Assembly: GCF_900114735.1 (NCBI RefSeq)
Contig: NZ_FOUA01000010.1
Location: forward strand, 1 to 64,000
Source of the DNA: Halopseudomonas bauzanensis
Lineage (GTDB): Bacteria > Pseudomonadota > Gammaproteobacteria > Pseudomonadales > Pseudomonadaceae
Length of the DNA: 64,000 nucleotides
Direction: 5' to 3'
The position numbers and the translations under genes are program-made. This document shows, piece after piece, positions 9,157-20,236 of the stretch. The notes beneath the pieces are model-generated. The model saw only the letters and a program-made list of their open reading frames with translations, searched no databases and was not told where the DNA came from. The stretch's first letter is position 1; every line of letters starts with the position of its first letter.

Positions 9157-9193
9157 AAAAACCCCTTGAGACGGTAATCATCAAGGGGTTTTT
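9157..9193 (-). terminator. Intrinsic terminator after ychF
   Basis: AAAAACCCCTTGA at 9157-9169 pairs with TCAAGGGGTTTTT at 9181-9193, an 11-base loop between. On the minus strand the stem runs into a T-rich tract, ending the pth-ychF transcript; the A/T flanks allow function in both directions. It lies between the ychF stop and the start of the PLD gene. Confidence 0.88.
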
Positions 9194-9209
9194 CATTCGC
9201 GGGACTGCC

Positions 9210-10310
9210 TCAGACGTTGAATCTGAAGTGCATTACATCCCCGTCCTTGATGATGTATTCCTTGCCTTCCAGGCGCCACTTGCCGGCTTCCTTGGCGCCG
9301 GCTTCGCCGTTGTACTGGATGAAGTCATCATAGGCGACCACTTCGGCGCGAATGAAGCCTTTCTCGAAATCAGTATGAATCACGCCAGCGCCCTGGGGAG
9401 CGGTGGCGCCGACCTTGACGGTCCAGGCGCGGACTTCCTTGACCCCGGCGGTGAAGTAGGTCTGCAGATTGAGCAGCTCGTAGCCGGCGCGGATCACGCG
9501 GTTCAGGCCCGGCTCTTCCATGCCGATGGCTTCAAGGAACATATCCTTCTCTTCACCGTCATCCAGCTCGGCGATTTCCGCTTCGATCTTGTTGCATACC
9601 GGTACCACCACAGCACCTTCGGCGTCGGCGATCTCACGCACGATATCGAGGTAGGGATTGTTCTCGAAGCCTTCTTCGGAGACGTTGGCGATGTACATCA
9701 CCGGCTTGCTGGTCAGCAGGTGAAAGCCCTTGACCAACTTCTTCTCGTCGTCAGCCAGATCCTTGATCAGAGTACGGGCCGGCTTGCCTTCGCTGAAGTG
9801 GGGGATGAGCTTTTCCAGCAGAGCCTTTTGCGCTACGGCTTCCTTGTCGCCACCCTTGGCATTGCGCGCGACGCGCTGCAGTTGCTTCTCGCAGCTGTCG
9901 AGGTCGGCGAAGATCAGTTCCAGGTCGATGATTTCGATATCGCGCTTGGGGTCGACACTGTTGGAGACGTGGATCACGTTTTCATCATCGAAGCAGCGCA
10001 CGACGTGGGCGATGGCATCGGTTTCGCGAATATTGGCCAGGAATTTGTTGCCCAGGCCCTCGCCCTTTGAGGCACCCTCAACCAGCCCGGCGATATCGAC
10101 GAACTCCATGGTGGTCGGCAGTACGCGCTCGGGCTTGACGATGGCCGCCAGGGCGTCCAGACGCGGGTCCGGCATGGGGACGACACCGCTATTGGGCTCG
10201 ATGGTGCAGAACGGGAAGTTCTCGGCACCGATGCCGGCTTTGGTCAGTGCGTTGAACAGGGTGGATTTGCCGACGTTGGGCAGTCCGACGATACCGCAAT
10301 TGAATCCCAT
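9210..10310 (-). CDS. ychF: Redox-regulated ATPase YchF (OLA1/Obg family)
   Basis: A 366-residue P-loop protein that binds ribosomes and hydrolyses ATP rather than GTP. The P-loop [15 protein letters not shown] starts at residue 8, [16 protein letters not shown] is the G3 region, and the usual NKxD specificity motif is replaced by NKIEAE, the known basis for ATP preference in YchF. A TGS domain forms the C-terminal third, ending FRFNV as in E. coli. It lies 36 bp after pth on the same strand, the conserved pth-ychF pair, and is followed by a strong terminator. Confidence 0.96.
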   Translation of the reverse strand: MGFNCGIVGLPNVGKSTLFNALTKAGIGAENFPFCTIEPNSGVVPMPDPRLDALAAIVKPERVLPTTMEFVDIAGLVEGASKGEGLGNKFLANIRETDAIAHVVRCFDDENVIHVSNSVDPKRDIEIIDLELIFADLDSCEKQLQRVARNAKGGDKEAVAQKALLEKLIPHFSEGKPARTLIKDLADDEKKLVKGFHLLTSKPVMYIANVSEEGFENNPYLDIVREIADAEGAVVVPVCNKIEAEIAELDDGEEKDMFLEAIGMEEPGLNRVIRAGYELLNLQTYFTAGVKEVRAWTVKVGATAPQGAGVIHTDFEKGFIRAEVVAYDDFIQYNGEAGAKEAGKWRLEGKEYIIKDGDVMHFRFNV

Positions 10311-10346
10311 ACTGGTGTCCTCTGCCGTTTTCGGCGGCGAAAATGA

Positions 10347-10934
10347 TCAGGCCTTGAAGCTGTGCAGGCGTTGCATGACGCGAGTCCAGTCACCGGCAAC
10401 CATACCGGGTACTTCGCGCAGTGCTTCGTCGATGCAGGCATCCAGTGCTTGCTGCTCGGTTTTGGGCGCGCGGCCCAGCACAAAGCCTGTGACCTGCGAG
10501 CTATGGCCGGGGTGGCCGATACCGAGCCGCAGGCGGTGGAAAACATTCTGATTACCCAGGCTGGCGATAATGTCGCGCAGCCCGTTATGGCCGCCGTGGC
10601 CGCCACCTTGCTTGCATTTCACCACACCTGGGGGCAGGTCGAGCTCATCATGGGCGACCAGGATTTCCTCGGGAGTGATGCGATAGAACCCGGCAAGGGC
10701 GGCAACAGCCTGACCGCTGCGGTTCATGAAGGTGGTGGGGATCAACAGGCGAACATCCTGACCGTCTATGGTCAGGCGGCCGGTGAGGCCGAAAAACTGT
10801 TTTTCCTGGCGCAGGGCCAGGTTATGCCCGGAGGCGAGACGCTCAACAAAAAGGGCGCCCGCGTTATGCCGGGTCATGTCATATTCCGGTCCCGGATTAC
10901 CGAGACCGACGATCAACTTGATTCCGTGCGTCAC
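10347..10934 (-). CDS. pth: Peptidyl-tRNA hydrolase
   Basis: A 195-residue enzyme that releases peptides from prematurely dissociated peptidyl-tRNA. The core is clear: [19 protein letters not shown] with catalytic His and nearby Asn, [29 protein letters not shown] with the catalytic Asp, and [12 protein letters not shown]. The GTG at 10934 is chosen because family members begin a few residues before [10 protein letters not shown]; the upstream ATG at 11003 would overlap rplY and add unmatched sequence. A purine-rich AGAGGG lies upstream of the GTG. It sits between rplY and ychF, the order common in gammaproteobacteria. Confidence 0.94.
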   Translation of the reverse strand: MTHGIKLIVGLGNPGPEYDMTRHNAGALFVERLASGHNLALRQEKQFFGLTGRLTIDGQDVRLLIPTTFMNRSGQAVAALAGFYRITPEEILVAHDELDLPPGVVKCKQGGGHGGHNGLRDIIASLGNQNVFHRLRLGIGHPGHSSQVTGFVLGRAPKTEQQALDACIDEALREVPGMVAGDWTRVMQRLHSFKA

Positions 10935-10965
10935 AACGGGCGCCCTCTGGGGTTTCAGCAGGAAA

Positions 10966-11598
10966 TTACTCCGCTGATTCCTCACCTTCACCAGCGTCTG
11001 CATCGGCAGCAGCAGCGGTACGCTGAGCCATGATGTTGACTACCGGCAGGTTGTGGTCGTCGCCCAGCGCCAGGCTAGGGATGACAACGCCTTTCGGCAG
11101 CTTCAGGTCAGCCAGGTGCAGCGACTGGCCAACTTTCAGGTCCGCCAGGTCAACTTCGATGAAGTCGGGCAGGTCCTTCGGTAGGCAGCTTACTTCCAGT
11201 TCCGGCAGGTTGCGGAAGACCATGCCGCCTTCCTGCTTCACACCCACGCAGCTGTCTTCGTTGATGAAGTGCAGCGGTACGTGAACGGTAACCTTCTGGC
11301 CGGCGACGATGCGCTGGAAGTCGGCATGCATGACGCGCGGCTTGGCCGGGTGACGCTGCAGTGCCTTGAGCAGTACTTCTTCTTTCTTGCCATCAATGGA
11401 CAGGCCGATGATGGAGGAGTAGAAAGCTTCGTTTTCCAGAGCCTTGTTCAGCTCGCGTGCTGCCACGGAGATGCTCTGCGGCTCCTTGTTGCCACCGTAA
11501 ACGATAGCCGGAACCAGATCAGCGTTACGACGCAGGCGGCGGCTCGCACCTTTCCCCAGGTCATCACGCGCATTCGCATTCAAAGTGAAGTCGACCAT
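10966..11598 (-). CDS. rplY: 50S ribosomal protein L25/general stress protein Ctc
   Basis: A 210-residue long-form L25 that binds 5S rRNA. The N-terminal L25 domain (about residues 4-95, with [11 protein letters not shown] and [11 protein letters not shown]) is followed by the beta-barrel TL5/Ctc domain, and the protein ends in an acidic Ala/Glu tail. The ATG at 11598 has AAGGAGA eight bases upstream; the frame runs on to 11628 without support. It follows prs but is separated from it by an intrinsic terminator, so it may have its own promoter. Confidence 0.95.
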   Translation of the reverse strand: MVDFTLNANARDDLGKGASRRLRRNADLVPAIVYGGNKEPQSISVAARELNKALENEAFYSSIIGLSIDGKKEEVLLKALQRHPAKPRVMHADFQRIVAGQKVTVHVPLHFINEDSCVGVKQEGGMVFRNLPELEVSCLPKDLPDFIEVDLADLKVGQSLHLADLKLPKGVVIPSLALGDDHNLPVVNIMAQRTAAAADADAGEGEESAE

Positions 11599-11655
11599 GT
11601 GTAGTCTCCTTGCTGTGCGTCCGGGCACTTGCGACCAGTGCGTCGGACGATTGAT

Positions 11656-11677
11656 AAAACCCGGCGATATTGCCGGG
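11656..11677 (-). terminator. Intrinsic terminator between prs and rplY
   Basis: On the minus strand CCCGGC-AATATC-GCCGGG is followed by TTTTAT. This GC stem with a short T-run lies 22 bp after the prs stop and could end or attenuate the lolB-ispE-tRNA-prs transcript before rplY. Confidence 0.75.
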
Positions 11678-11698
11678 CTGTTTGATCAGTGCCGGTTC

Positions 11699-12640
11699 CT
11701 AGCGGAACATGGCGCTGATGGATTCTTCATTGCTGATCCGGCGCATCGCTTCGGCGATGATCGGTGCCATGTCCAGCTGGCGAATGCGCTCGCAATGATC
11801 TGCGGCGGCCGACAGCGGAATGGTGTTGGTGACCACCAGCTCGTCGAGTACCGAACCGTTGATATTGTCGATCGCCTTGCCCGACAGGATCGGGTGGGTG
11901 CAATAAGCGGAGACCCGGGTGGCACCAAAATCCTTGAGCGCCTTGGCTGCGGCGCACAGGGTGCCGGCAGTATCGACCATATCGTCGACCAGGATGCAGT
12001 TGCGGTTTTCCACGTCACCGATGATGTGCATGACTTCCGACTGGTTGGCCTTGGGCCGACGCTTGTCGATGATCGCCAGGTCTGCACCCAGGGACTTTGC
12101 CACGGCACGGGCGCGAACCACGCCACCGATATCCGGGGAAACGATCAACAGGTTGTCCAGGCGCTGATCCTGGATGTCATCAATGAGTACCGGCGAGCCG
12201 TAGATGTTATCCACCGGGATATCGAAGAAGCCCTGGATCTGGTCGGCGTGCAGGTCAACGGTCAGTACGCGATCGACACCGACCACGTCCAGCATGTCGG
12301 CCACCACCTTGGCGCTGATGGGCACACGGGCCGAACGCGGGCGACGATCCTGACGGGCATAACCGAAGTAGGGGATCACGGCGGTGATGCGGGAGGCCGA
12401 AGAGCGGCGCAGTGCATCGGTCATGACAACCAATTCCATCAGATTGTCATTAGTGGGCGCGCAGGTGGGCTGGATGACGAACACGTCCTTGCCACGCACA
12501 TTTTCATTCAATTCAACGCTGACTTCGCCGTCGCTGAAACGACTAACCAACGCGTCACCAAGGGGGATATGCAATTGACGCACGACACGTCGCGCCAGAT
12601 CGGGGTTCGCATTCCCGGTAAAAACCATCATCTTGGACAC
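11699..12640 (-). CDS. prs: Ribose-phosphate pyrophosphokinase (PRPP synthetase)
   Basis: A 313-residue class I enzyme that makes PRPP from ribose 5-phosphate and ATP, feeding nucleotide, His, Trp and NAD synthesis. Visible motifs include [34 protein letters not shown], the divalent-metal/ribose segment [11 protein letters not shown], and the PRPP loop [14 protein letters not shown]. The protein starts at a GTG (12640) with AAAGG upstream, giving the standard N-terminus [15 protein letters not shown]. It follows tRNA-Gln and ispE on the same strand. PRPP also serves the salvage enzymes Upp and Hpt encoded at 31.6-33.0 kb. Confidence 0.97.
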   Translation of the reverse strand: MSKMMVFTGNANPDLARRVVRQLHIPLGDALVSRFSDGEVSVELNENVRGKDVFVIQPTCAPTNDNLMELVVMTDALRRSSASRITAVIPYFGYARQDRRPRSARVPISAKVVADMLDVVGVDRVLTVDLHADQIQGFFDIPVDNIYGSPVLIDDIQDQRLDNLLIVSPDIGGVVRARAVAKSLGADLAIIDKRRPKANQSEVMHIIGDVENRNCILVDDMVDTAGTLCAAAKALKDFGATRVSAYCTHPILSGKAIDNINGSVLDELVVTNTIPLSAAADHCERIRQLDMAPIIAEAMRRISNEESISAMFR

Positions 12641-12763
12641 GCTGCAATACCTTTCTGGGTAGTGGTCTATGCGATGAGTCAGTGAGAGAGCCGGGCGAGC
12701 AGAAACACGCCTGGCCGGTCAAGCCGGACTCAAGATGTCATGAATTATTGCTGCCGGAGAAAA

Positions 12764-12838
12764 TGGCAGGGGCGGCTGGATTCGAACCAACGCATGGCAG
12801 GATCAAAACCTGCTGCCTTACCGCTTGGCTACGCCCCT
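12764..12838 (-). tRNA. tRNA-Gln (TTG)
   Basis: A 75-base cloverleaf on the minus strand: acceptor AGGGGCG/CGCCCCT, D-arm with AGCCAAGCGGTAAGGC, anticodon stem GCAGG/CCTGC around TTTTGAT (anticodon TTG) and T-arm ending GGTTCGAATCCAGCC. CCA is encoded. It lies 32 bp after the ispE stop and 123 bp before prs, with no separate promoter that I could recognise, so it is probably cut from an ispE-tRNA-prs transcript. Confidence 0.95.
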
Positions 12839-12870
12839 GTAACTGTCCGGATGCTAAGGTTGCATCCTTC

Positions 12871-13722
12871 TTACGTCGCTTTGTCGAGTAAAGCATGTAA
12901 CGGTGAAACGTTACACCCCTTCGCAACAAAGGCTTGCAGAGTGGCTGGCAACCGGGCGCGAACTTTATCAGCTTCGCGTTCGTTTGGGAAGGCCCCAAAC
13001 AAGCAACTGCCAGTTCCGGTCATCTTAGCTTCACAAAATTTGTTTAGCAAGATCAACGTGTTACGAATTTCAGTGTAACGCGCTGTGACTACCGGCAAGC
13101 AGTCGTTCCGACCACCGTGCTCTCGAAAGGCCGCTAATGTAATCGCCGGCGTGTCCCGAGTCAACCTTTCATCGGAGAAAATTTCCGCAGTGCTGACCTG
13201 GCAGGGCGGCACCACCACCAGATACCAGGGTTCATCGAGCTCGACCGGGGTCAGTTGTTCGCCAACGCCTTCGGCCCAGGCCGCGCGGCCCCGGACGAAT
13301 ACCGGCACATCAGCGCCGAGGGTCAACCCCAGTTCGGCCAGCTGGTCGAGGGACAGGCTGGTCTGCCACAGGTGATTGAGGCCGACCAGGGTGGTGGCAG
13401 CATCCGAACTGCCGCCGCCGATCCCGCCACCCATCGGCAGGCGCTTGTCCAGCTGGATATCCGCACCCTGCATGGTGCCGCTGGCCTGTTGCAGCAAGCG
13501 GGCGGCACGGATGATCAGGTTGTCTTCGGTGGCCACGCCGGGTAGCTCGGGTTGCAGGTGCAGTTGGCCATCTGCGCGCGGTGTGAAATGCAGGGTGTCG
13601 CCATGGTCGAGAAACTGAAACAAGGTCTGCAGCAGATGATAGCCATCGGCGCGGCGGCCGGTGATGTGCAGGAACAGATTCAGCTTGGCCGGGGCGGGCA
13701 GGCTCAGGGTCGCGGTTGTCAT
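12871..13722 (-). CDS. ispE: 4-diphosphocytidyl-2-C-methyl-D-erythritol kinase IspE
   Basis: A 283-residue GHMP kinase of the MEP isoprenoid pathway. [20 protein letters not shown] opens the protein, the ATP loop [15 protein letters not shown] lies near residues 95-110, and [11 protein letters not shown] is the third GHMP motif. The ATG at 13722 overlaps the lolB stop by four bases (ATGA). Upstream residues in the same frame out to 13938 are lolB sequence read in another frame. The lolB-ispE-tRNA-prs order is typical of Pseudomonas. Confidence 0.96.
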   Translation of the reverse strand: MTTATLSLPAPAKLNLFLHITGRRADGYHLLQTLFQFLDHGDTLHFTPRADGQLHLQPELPGVATEDNLIIRAARLLQQASGTMQGADIQLDKRLPMGGGIGGGSSDAATTLVGLNHLWQTSLSLDQLAELGLTLGADVPVFVRGRAAWAEGVGEQLTPVELDEPWYLVVVPPCQVSTAEIFSDERLTRDTPAITLAAFREHGGRNDCLPVVTARYTEIRNTLILLNKFCEAKMTGTGSCLFGAFPNEREADKVRARLPATLQAFVAKGCNVSPLHALLDKAT

Positions 13723-14339
13723 TCGGGTAAATGGGGTTCCCAGCGGGTGATGACCAGGGTCAAGAGCACATCGTGCCCGGACAGCTGCAGGCGCTGGGGC
13801 AGCGTCAGACCATCGACCTGCTGATAGCGACTGTATTCCACGGTCCAGCCGGCCTGCGCCAGGCGGGCCAATTGACTGTCGGGGTTGAGTTGCAAGCGGC
13901 TCGGGCTGTCGGGGGCGGGCAGGCCCCGCACCCACCACAACAGATGCTCGACCGGCAGCCGCCAGCCGATCTGTTGTTCGAGCAGGATTTCTGCCGACTC
14001 GGCGGTAGCCGGCGGCTGACCAGCTACTTCCAGGGTTACCCCGGCATCACTGCCTTCGATGCGGGTGGCGCCCCGGCCAAGCGGGCCGGAGAGGCGGATA
14101 TCATAATGGTCCTGTTGTTGCAGCCACGACAGGGTGCCGCTGCCGGACTCCCGTGGCGCCTTCACGCCCAGCTTGCCCTGCAGCGTCCAGTTGGCGAGCG
14201 GTGCGACGGCGCTGCGATGTGCCTGCCAGGCGGCCGGGTCGCCGCCGAACTCCAGGGTTTCACGTTGATGCAGATTGCTGCACGCGGCCAGCGTCATGGT
14301 CAGTGCCAGCAGGCAGCAAAGTCGTAGCGTTGCCTTCAT
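13719..14339 (-). CDS. lolB: Outer-membrane lipoprotein insertion protein LolB
   Basis: A 206-residue lipoprotein that accepts lipoproteins from LolA and places them in the outer membrane. The signal ends in the lipobox TLAACS (Cys20), so it is itself lipidated. The body has the LolB pattern: [41 protein letters not shown], then [19 protein letters not shown]. Its start overlaps the stop of the TPR lipoprotein gene (TGATG) and its stop overlaps ispE (ATGA). Confidence 0.94.
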   Translation of the reverse strand: MKATLRLCCLLALTMTLAACSNLHQRETLEFGGDPAAWQAHRSAVAPLANWTLQGKLGVKAPRESGSGTLSWLQQQDHYDIRLSGPLGRGATRIEGSDAGVTLEVAGQPPATAESAEILLEQQIGWRLPVEHLLWWVRGLPAPDSPSRLQLNPDSQLARLAQAGWTVEYSRYQQVDGLTLPQRLQLSGHDVLLTLVITRWEPHLPE

Positions 14340-16066
14340 CAGTCAGCCTTCAGTCGTTTGCGGGTGGCGTCGATCAATGGGGCGTCCTCCGCCGCCTCTG
14401 CCGCCTGGTCCCAGATGTCGCGGGCTTCGCGGCGCTTGCCCTGCTGCCATAGCACTTCGCCCAGATGGGCGCCGACCTCCTCATCGGGGAAGGCTGCGAA
14501 GGCGTCGCGCAGCAATTGTTCGGCGCGTTGCAAGTTGCCCAGGCGGTAATGGACCCAGCCGAGACTATCGAGGATCGCCGGATCGTCCGGCTTAAGTTCA
14601 TGGGCCCGTTCGATCAGTTGCAGCGCTTCATCAAGCCGTTCATTGCGGTCGGCAAGTGTATAGCCCAAGGCGTTGAGGGCCATGGCATTGTCCGGCTCGC
14701 GCTGGATGATCTGGCGCAGGTCGGCTTCCAGTCCGGCCGGGTTGCCCAGGCGTTCGGAAAGAATGGCGCGGGTATAGAGCAGGCGGCTGTCGGTGGGCAG
14801 CTGCTGGACGGCTTGATTGGCGCGCTGCATGGCCCGTTGCGGCGCAGCCTCCGCCAGGGCTTCGATTTCCAGTAGATAGAGCTCCGGCGCCAGCTGAGGT
14901 TGCCGGGCGCGCTCGCCGTCCATGATCTCGCCAAGCTGGTCGGGGCGCTCGCGGGCCATCAACAGCTGGGTGATGCGCAGGCGCGAGGGCAGATAGTGCT
15001 CGCCGGCACCGATGCTTCGCCAGGTGCTGATGGCCGCATCCCAGTGTTCGGCTTGTTGATGGGCAGCGCCAAGGTGAAAGCGCGCCGCCTCGTTCTCGGG
15101 GTCGAGTTCAAGCAGCGCTTCCAGCTCGCCGATGGCGGCCTCGGTTTCGCCGCCTTCCAGTTCCACCAGGGCCAGGGCCAGACGGACGTCGTCATCGTCC
15201 GGATGTTGCCGGACCAGTTCCTGGAAATGGACAATCGCTGCCGGATGGTCCTCATTGCTGACCAGCATTCTGGCCAGCAGCAGGCGCATGCGGCCGTCAT
15301 CGGGGAACTCGCGTACCCCTTGTTGCAGCACCTCGATGGCTTCATCGGTTTTGCCCAGGCCGGCATGCAGGCGGCTCTGCAGCATGATGGAGGCGGCAGT
15401 TCGGTTCTGCTGGGTATGCTTGTCGAGCAATTCCAGGGCTTCTTCGCTACGTTGCTCTTCCTGTAACAGCAGGGCGGCAGCAAAGCTCAGCTGGGGATTA
15501 TTGGGGTGGCGCTGCAGTAGCCGCTGCAGATTCTCCAGCATGGCGGCACGGGTGACTCTGTCAGCTTGCAGTGCAGTGAGAGCCAGCAGATCGAAATGGG
15601 TGTCGTCCTGCAGCAGCAGGACCTGCTCCATCATCTGCATGGCCTGATCGTGCTCGCCGGCTCGGGCCAGTTGCAGAGCGGCGGCGCGCAACGCTTCGGG
15701 GTTGTCCGGTTCCACCTCGCTCCAGAGTAGGGCCATATCCATGGCCTGGCGGTGGGCGCCAAGGAACTCGGAGATTTCCATGGCGCGCTCAATGATGCCG
15801 GCATCGCGGGTGCGCTCGGCCTGTTGGAGATAGTTGCTCAGGGCGATATCGAAGCGGTTGCGTTGCCCGGCAATCTCGGCGGTCAGCAGCGCGAACAGGG
15901 TGTCAGCCGGAAACTGGCCATAGACTGCCGGTTCCTCTTTCTGCTCAGGAGTGACAGGCACCGGCGGCGCCGGGGGCTGCTCGGGTGCGGGCTCGTTGAC
16001 TGCGCAACCGGCAATCAGCAGGCTGATTGTCAGAGCCAGGAGCGAGTGGTGAAATCGTGCCGTCAT
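14339..16066 (-). CDS. TPR-repeat lipoprotein
   Basis: A 575-residue envelope protein. A signal peptide ends in the lipobox LIAGC, a Pro/Glu-rich linker (EPAPEQPPAPPVPVTPEQ) follows, and the rest is tandem tetratricopeptide repeats, clearest near the C-terminus (MALNALGYTLADRNERLDEA, AILDSLGWVHYRLGNLQRA). TPR proteins scaffold protein complexes; the partner here is unknown. The ATG at 16066 has a purine-rich AAAGAGAG upstream and gives a proper signal sequence; the longer frame to 16231 does not. An equivalent TPR gene lies between hemA and lolB in P. aeruginosa, divergent from hemA as here. Confidence 0.9.
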   Translation of the reverse strand: MTARFHHSLLALTISLLIAGCAVNEPAPEQPPAPPVPVTPEQKEEPAVYGQFPADTLFALLTAEIAGQRNRFDIALSNYLQQAERTRDAGIIERAMEISEFLGAHRQAMDMALLWSEVEPDNPEALRAAALQLARAGEHDQAMQMMEQVLLLQDDTHFDLLALTALQADRVTRAAMLENLQRLLQRHPNNPQLSFAAALLLQEEQRSEEALELLDKHTQQNRTAASIMLQSRLHAGLGKTDEAIEVLQQGVREFPDDGRMRLLLARMLVSNEDHPAAIVHFQELVRQHPDDDDVRLALALVELEGGETEAAIGELEALLELDPENEAARFHLGAAHQQAEHWDAAISTWRSIGAGEHYLPSRLRITQLLMARERPDQLGEIMDGERARQPQLAPELYLLEIEALAEAAPQRAMQRANQAVQQLPTDSRLLYTRAILSERLGNPAGLEADLRQIIQREPDNAMALNALGYTLADRNERLDEALQLIERAHELKPDDPAILDSLGWVHYRLGNLQRAEQLLRDAFAAFPDEEVGAHLGEVLWQQGKRREARDIWDQAAEAAEDAPLIDATRKRLKAD

Positions 16067-16292
16067 GGATACTCTCTTTGCTGCGCCGGTCTGCCAGATG
16101 AGGCTGGCAACTGATGATACAGGATGAGTTGCAAACCCACAGCGCGCAAGTGCAAAGCGGCCTGGCTGCGGCTGCAGGAGCCGGCCGTGGTGGGTTTTAT
16201 ACGGCTTTCCATGGAAGGAATTGATCGCCATCGTTATAAATAGGACAATTAGCTGTTTTTACCCCGTGCTTTCGGGCGACTATTGAGGTGCC

Positions 16293-17573
16293 ATGGGCTT
16301 TCTCGCATTCGGGATCAATCACAGGACGGCGACGGTTGACGTGCGTGAGCGGGTCGCTTTCGCCCCGGATCAGCTGGCCGACGCGCTGCAGCAGCTACGT
16401 GATGAGACGCTTTCCCGGGAAGTTGCCATCCTCTCTACCTGCAACCGCACGGAAATCTACTGCACCCAGGACCAACCCGATCCTGCGGCGCTGGCTGACT
16501 GGGTGGCGCGCTATCACGGTCTGGAGCCCGGTGCGATCCGGGGCAGCAGCTATGCGCACAAGGATGCCGGCGCGGTGAAGCACATGATGCGCGTGGCTGC
16601 CGGACTGGATTCCATGGTACTGGGCGAACCGCAGATCCTCGGGCAGATGAAGGACGCCTGGCAGTACGCGCGTACCGCCGGCACCCTGGGGCCATCTCTG
16701 GATCGGTTGTTTCAGAGCACCTTCAACACCGCCAAGCAGGTCCGCACCGACACTGCCATTGGCGCCAACCCGGTTTCCGTGGCCTTTGCCGCGGTCAGTC
16801 TGGCGCGGCAGATATTCTCCGATCTGAGCCGCAGCACGGCGCTGCTGATCGGCGCCGGCGAGACCATCGAGCTGGTGGCGCGGCACCTCAACGAGCAGGG
16901 TATCAGCAAGATCATCATCGCCAACCGTACCCTGGAGCGGGCCGAGGCGGTGAGTACGCCGCTGGGTGGCCGGGCGATTACCCTCAATCAGATCCCCGAC
17001 GTGCTGGCGCAGTGCGAGATTATCATCGCCTCGACAGCCAGCCCGCTGCCGATTCTCGGCAAGGGGGCGGTCGAGCGCGCGCTGAAGCAGCGTCGGCACC
17101 AGCCGATGTTCATGGTCGATATTGCCGTACCGCGGGATATCGAGCCGGAGGTTGGTGACCTGGCGGATGTATACCTGTACAGCGTCGATGACCTGCAGGA
17201 AGTCATCCAGGAGAACATGCGCTCCCGGCAGGACGCCGCCGAGGCCGCGGAGCGGTTGATCGAGATGGGTACCGACGAATTCATGCAGCGTCTGCGTTCG
17301 CGGGCGGCTGTGGATGTACTCAAGCGCTATCGGCAACAGGCGGAACAGCAGCGCGATCAGGAGCTGGACAAGGCGCTGGCGCGCCTGGAACGGGGTGGCG
17401 ATCCGGCCGCGGTGATGGCGGAAATGGCGCGGGCGCTGACCAACAAGCTGCTGCACGAGCCCAGCGTGCAGCTCAAGCGCATGAGCGCCGAGGGCCGCAG
17501 CGAGTCCCTGTCGCTGGCCATGGAGCTGTTCGCTCTGGATGATGAAACGAATACTGCACAGGGCAAATCATGA
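16293..17573 (+). CDS. hemA: Glutamyl-tRNA reductase
   Basis: A 426-residue enzyme that reduces glutamyl-tRNA to glutamate-1-semialdehyde, the first step of C5 haem synthesis. [18 protein letters not shown] opens the protein; the catalytic Cys lies in [10 protein letters not shown] (about residue 50); [17 protein letters not shown] and the NADPH-binding [16 protein letters not shown] follow, then a C-terminal helical dimerisation domain. It heads hemA-prfA-prmC-moeB-murI, all overlapping or tightly spaced. Ferrochelatase is encoded 5 kb downstream. Confidence 0.97.
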   Translation: MGFLAFGINHRTATVDVRERVAFAPDQLADALQQLRDETLSREVAILSTCNRTEIYCTQDQPDPAALADWVARYHGLEPGAIRGSSYAHKDAGAVKHMMRVAAGLDSMVLGEPQILGQMKDAWQYARTAGTLGPSLDRLFQSTFNTAKQVRTDTAIGANPVSVAFAAVSLARQIFSDLSRSTALLIGAGETIELVARHLNEQGISKIIIANRTLERAEAVSTPLGGRAITLNQIPDVLAQCEIIIASTASPLPILGKGAVERALKQRRHQPMFMVDIAVPRDIEPEVGDLADVYLYSVDDLQEVIQENMRSRQDAAEAAERLIEMGTDEFMQRLRSRAAVDVLKRYRQQAEQQRDQELDKALARLERGGDPAAVMAEMARALTNKLLHEPSVQLKRMSAEGRSESLSLAMELFALDDETNTAQGKS

Positions 17574-18655
17574 AAGCGTCACTACTCAATCGCCTGGACA
17601 CGCTGCGCGAACGCTTCGAGGAGCTTTCCGCGTTGCTCAGCGATGCAGAAGTCATTCAGGAGCAGAGCCGGTTTCGGGCCTACTCCCGCGAATATGCGGA
17701 GCTGGAGCCGACCGTCCAGTGTTACGGCCAGTGGCTCAAGACCAGTGCTGATCTGGCGGAAGCGCGCAGTCTGCTCAAGGACGCCGACCCGGATATCCGG
17801 GCCATGGCCGAGGATGACGCCGAGGCCTGCAGCGGCATCCTGGCCGACCTGGAAGCACAGTTGAACCTGCTGTTGCTGCCCAAGGACCCCAACGATGAAC
17901 GCAACGTTTTTCTGGAAATTCGCGCCGGCACTGGCGGTGACGAGGCGGCCATCTTCGCCGGTAACCTGTTCCGGATGTACTCGCGCTATGCCGAGCGGCA
18001 GGGTTGGCGCATCGAGATCCTGTCGGAAAACGCCGGCGAGCACGGCGGTTTCCGTGAGGTGATAGCCCGCGTCGAAGGCCAGAGCGTCTATGCCAAGCTG
18101 AAATTCGAATCCGGCGCCCACCGCGTGCAGCGCGTGCCGGAGACCGAGTCCCAGGGCCGCATCCATACCTCCGCCTGCACCGTGGCGGTGATGCCCGAGC
18201 CCGATGAACAGGCAGTGGTGGAAATCAACCCGGCGGATCTGCGGGTGGATACCTATCGCTCCTCCGGCGCTGGGGGGCAGCACGTCAACAAGACCGACTC
18301 GGCCATCCGCCTGACCCACCTGCCTACCGGCATCGTGGTGGAATGTCAGGAAGAGCGCTCGCAGCACAAGAACCGCGCCCGGGCGATGGCCTTGCTGCAG
18401 GCGAAGCTGGCCAACCGGCAGCGCGAAGCCCATGAGAAGGAAATCTCCGATACGCGGCGTTCGCTGGTGGGCTCGGGTGACCGTTCCGAGCGCATCCGCA
18501 CCTACAATTTTCCCCAGGGGCGGGTCACCGATCACCGTATCAACCTCACCCTGTACAGTCTGGACCAGGTGATTGAAGGCGAGCTGGACGGTATCGTCGA
18601 ACCGTTGCGCCGGGAATACCAGGCCGATCAGTTGGCTGCCCTGGACCAGGCATGA
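17570..18655 (+). CDS. prfA: Peptide chain release factor 1
   Basis: A 361-residue class I release factor for UAA and UAG. The GGQ loop lies in [20 protein letters not shown] (about residue 235), and the codon-reading PxT motif appears as PET in [17 protein letters not shown], the RF1 rather than the RF2 (SPF) signature. The start overlaps the hemA stop by four bases (ATGA). The next gene, prmC, methylates the Gln of GGQ, so the pair works together. Confidence 0.97.
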   Translation: MKASLLNRLDTLRERFEELSALLSDAEVIQEQSRFRAYSREYAELEPTVQCYGQWLKTSADLAEARSLLKDADPDIRAMAEDDAEACSGILADLEAQLNLLLLPKDPNDERNVFLEIRAGTGGDEAAIFAGNLFRMYSRYAERQGWRIEILSENAGEHGGFREVIARVEGQSVYAKLKFESGAHRVQRVPETESQGRIHTSACTVAVMPEPDEQAVVEINPADLRVDTYRSSGAGGQHVNKTDSAIRLTHLPTGIVVECQEERSQHKNRARAMALLQAKLANRQREAHEKEISDTRRSLVGSGDRSERIRTYNFPQGRVTDHRINLTLYSLDQVIEGELDGIVEPLRREYQADQLAALDQA

Positions 18656-19485
18656 AGCGCAACATTGCAGCGTTGCTGGCAGAGGCCGAGGTGCCCGGAT
18701 CGGATAGCCCCGGGCTGGATGCCGAGTTGCTGCTGGCCCATGTGCTGGGCAAATCCCGCAGCTATCTCTTTACTTGGCCGCAGAAAGAGGTATCGGAGCC
18801 GGAAATCGAACGCTTTTTCACGCTGTTGGCGCGCCGCCAGTGCGGTGAGCCGGTGGCCTATCTGCTAGGCGAGCAGGGCTTCTGGACGCTGGACCTGCAG
18901 GTCAGCCCGGACACGCTGATACCCCGCCCGGATACCGAACGGCTGGTAGAAGTGGCCCTGGAACTGGGCCCACGGCAGCCGGCACAGGTGCTGGATCTGG
19001 GCACCGGCACTGGTGCCATCGCCCTGGCGCTGGCCAGCGAGCGACCCCACTGGCAGCTGACGGGCTGCGACCGCATGTCCGGCGCCGTGGTGCTGGCCGA
19101 GCAGAACCGCGCGCGTCTGGGGTTGGGGAATGTGCGCTTTCTGCAGAGCGACTGGTTTGCCGCCCTGGGCCGCGACCGGTATGACCTGATCGTCTCCAAT
19201 CCGCCCTATATCGCCGCCGATGACCCGCACCTTACCGAGGGTGATGTGCGTTTCGAGCCCGCCAGCGCCCTGGTCAGCGGTGCCGACGGGCTGGATGATA
19301 TCCGGCAGATCATTGCCAGCGCACCAGCTTATCTGAACGACGCTGGCTGGCTGCTGCTGGAACATGGCTGGCAGCAGGCCGAGGCCGTGCGCAGCTTGCT
19401 CGAGGAGCGCGGCTTTCACGTTGTGCAGTCCTGGCAGGATCTGGGCGGGCACCAGCGGGTCAGCGGAGGGCAGTGGCATGGATGA
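18652..19485 (+). CDS. prmC: Release factor glutamine methyltransferase PrmC
   Basis: A 277-residue SAM-dependent enzyme that methylates the GGQ glutamine of RF1 and RF2. Motifs: [30 protein letters not shown]-binding [16 protein letters not shown] and the catalytic NPPY in [15 protein letters not shown]. The ATG overlaps the prfA stop by four bases and the 3' end overlaps moeB by eight. Confidence 0.96.
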   Translation: MKRNIAALLAEAEVPGSDSPGLDAELLLAHVLGKSRSYLFTWPQKEVSEPEIERFFTLLARRQCGEPVAYLLGEQGFWTLDLQVSPDTLIPRPDTERLVEVALELGPRQPAQVLDLGTGTGAIALALASERPHWQLTGCDRMSGAVVLAEQNRARLGLGNVRFLQSDWFAALGRDRYDLIVSNPPYIAADDPHLTEGDVRFEPASALVSGADGLDDIRQIIASAPAYLNDAGWLLLEHGWQQAEAVRSLLEERGFHVVQSWQDLGGHQRVSGGQWHG

Positions 19486-20236
19486 CCAGCAGCTGCTGCG
19501 CTACAGCCGGCAGATACTGTTGCCGCAGATTGATATCGATGGCCAGCAGCGTCTACTCGACAGCCGGGTCTTGATTGTCGGGCTGGGCGGGCTGGGTGGA
19601 CCGGTGGCGCTCTATCTGGCCGGGGCCGGGGTCGGTACGCTGGTGCTGGCGGACGACGATCATGTCGACCTGACCAACCTGCAGCGCCAGATTATCCACG
19701 GCTGTGCTGATCTCGATCGGTCCAAGACCGAGTCGGCCCGCGACCGACTCGCCGCGCTCAACCCCGATATCCAGCTGCGTCAGCTGCAGCAGCGGCTGGT
19801 CGGTGAGCAACTGTTGGCGGCGGTAACCGAAGTGGATCTGGTGCTCGACTGTACGGACAATTTCACCACCCGCCAGGCGCTGAATCAGGCCTGCGTGGCG
19901 TTACGGCGACCGCTGGTGTCCGGCGCTGCCATCGGCTTGCAGGGCCAGGTCAGCGTGTTCGACGCGCGCCGCGCAGAAAGTCCCTGCTACCAGTGTCTGT
20001 ATGGCGACGGTGATGATGTGGCGCCCAGTTGCAGCGAGGCTGGGGTGATCGGGCCGCTGGTCGGCATGGTGGGCAGCCTGCAGGCGCTGGAAGCGCTGAA
20101 ATTGCTGGCCGGGTTCGGTGAGCCACTGGTGGGGCGACTGTTGCTGATCGATGCGCTGCGCAGCGGGTTTCGTGAGCTGCGTATCAAGCGCGATCCGGGT
20201 TGTGGCTGCTGCGGGACTGGAGCTGGTAATGAATGA
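19478..20236 (+). CDS. moeB: Molybdopterin-synthase adenylyltransferase MoeB (ThiF family)
   Basis: A 252-residue E1-like enzyme that adenylates the C-terminus of MoaD for molybdopterin synthesis. The nucleotide-binding [19 protein letters not shown], the adenylation arm [20 protein letters not shown] and two CxxC zinc motifs (CYQC, CGCC) are present. It could also serve ThiS or other sulphur carriers, since ThiF and MoeB are hard to separate by sequence. The ATG lies inside the last codons of prmC and its end overlaps murI by eight bases. Confidence 0.9.
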   Translation: MDDQQLLRYSRQILLPQIDIDGQQRLLDSRVLIVGLGGLGGPVALYLAGAGVGTLVLADDDHVDLTNLQRQIIHGCADLDRSKTESARDRLAALNPDIQLRQLQQRLVGEQLLAAVTEVDLVLDCTDNFTTRQALNQACVALRRPLVSGAAIGLQGQVSVFDARRAESPCYQCLYGDGDDVAPSCSEAGVIGPLVGMVGSLQALEALKLLAGFGEPLVGRLLLIDALRSGFRELRIKRDPGCGCCGTGAGNE

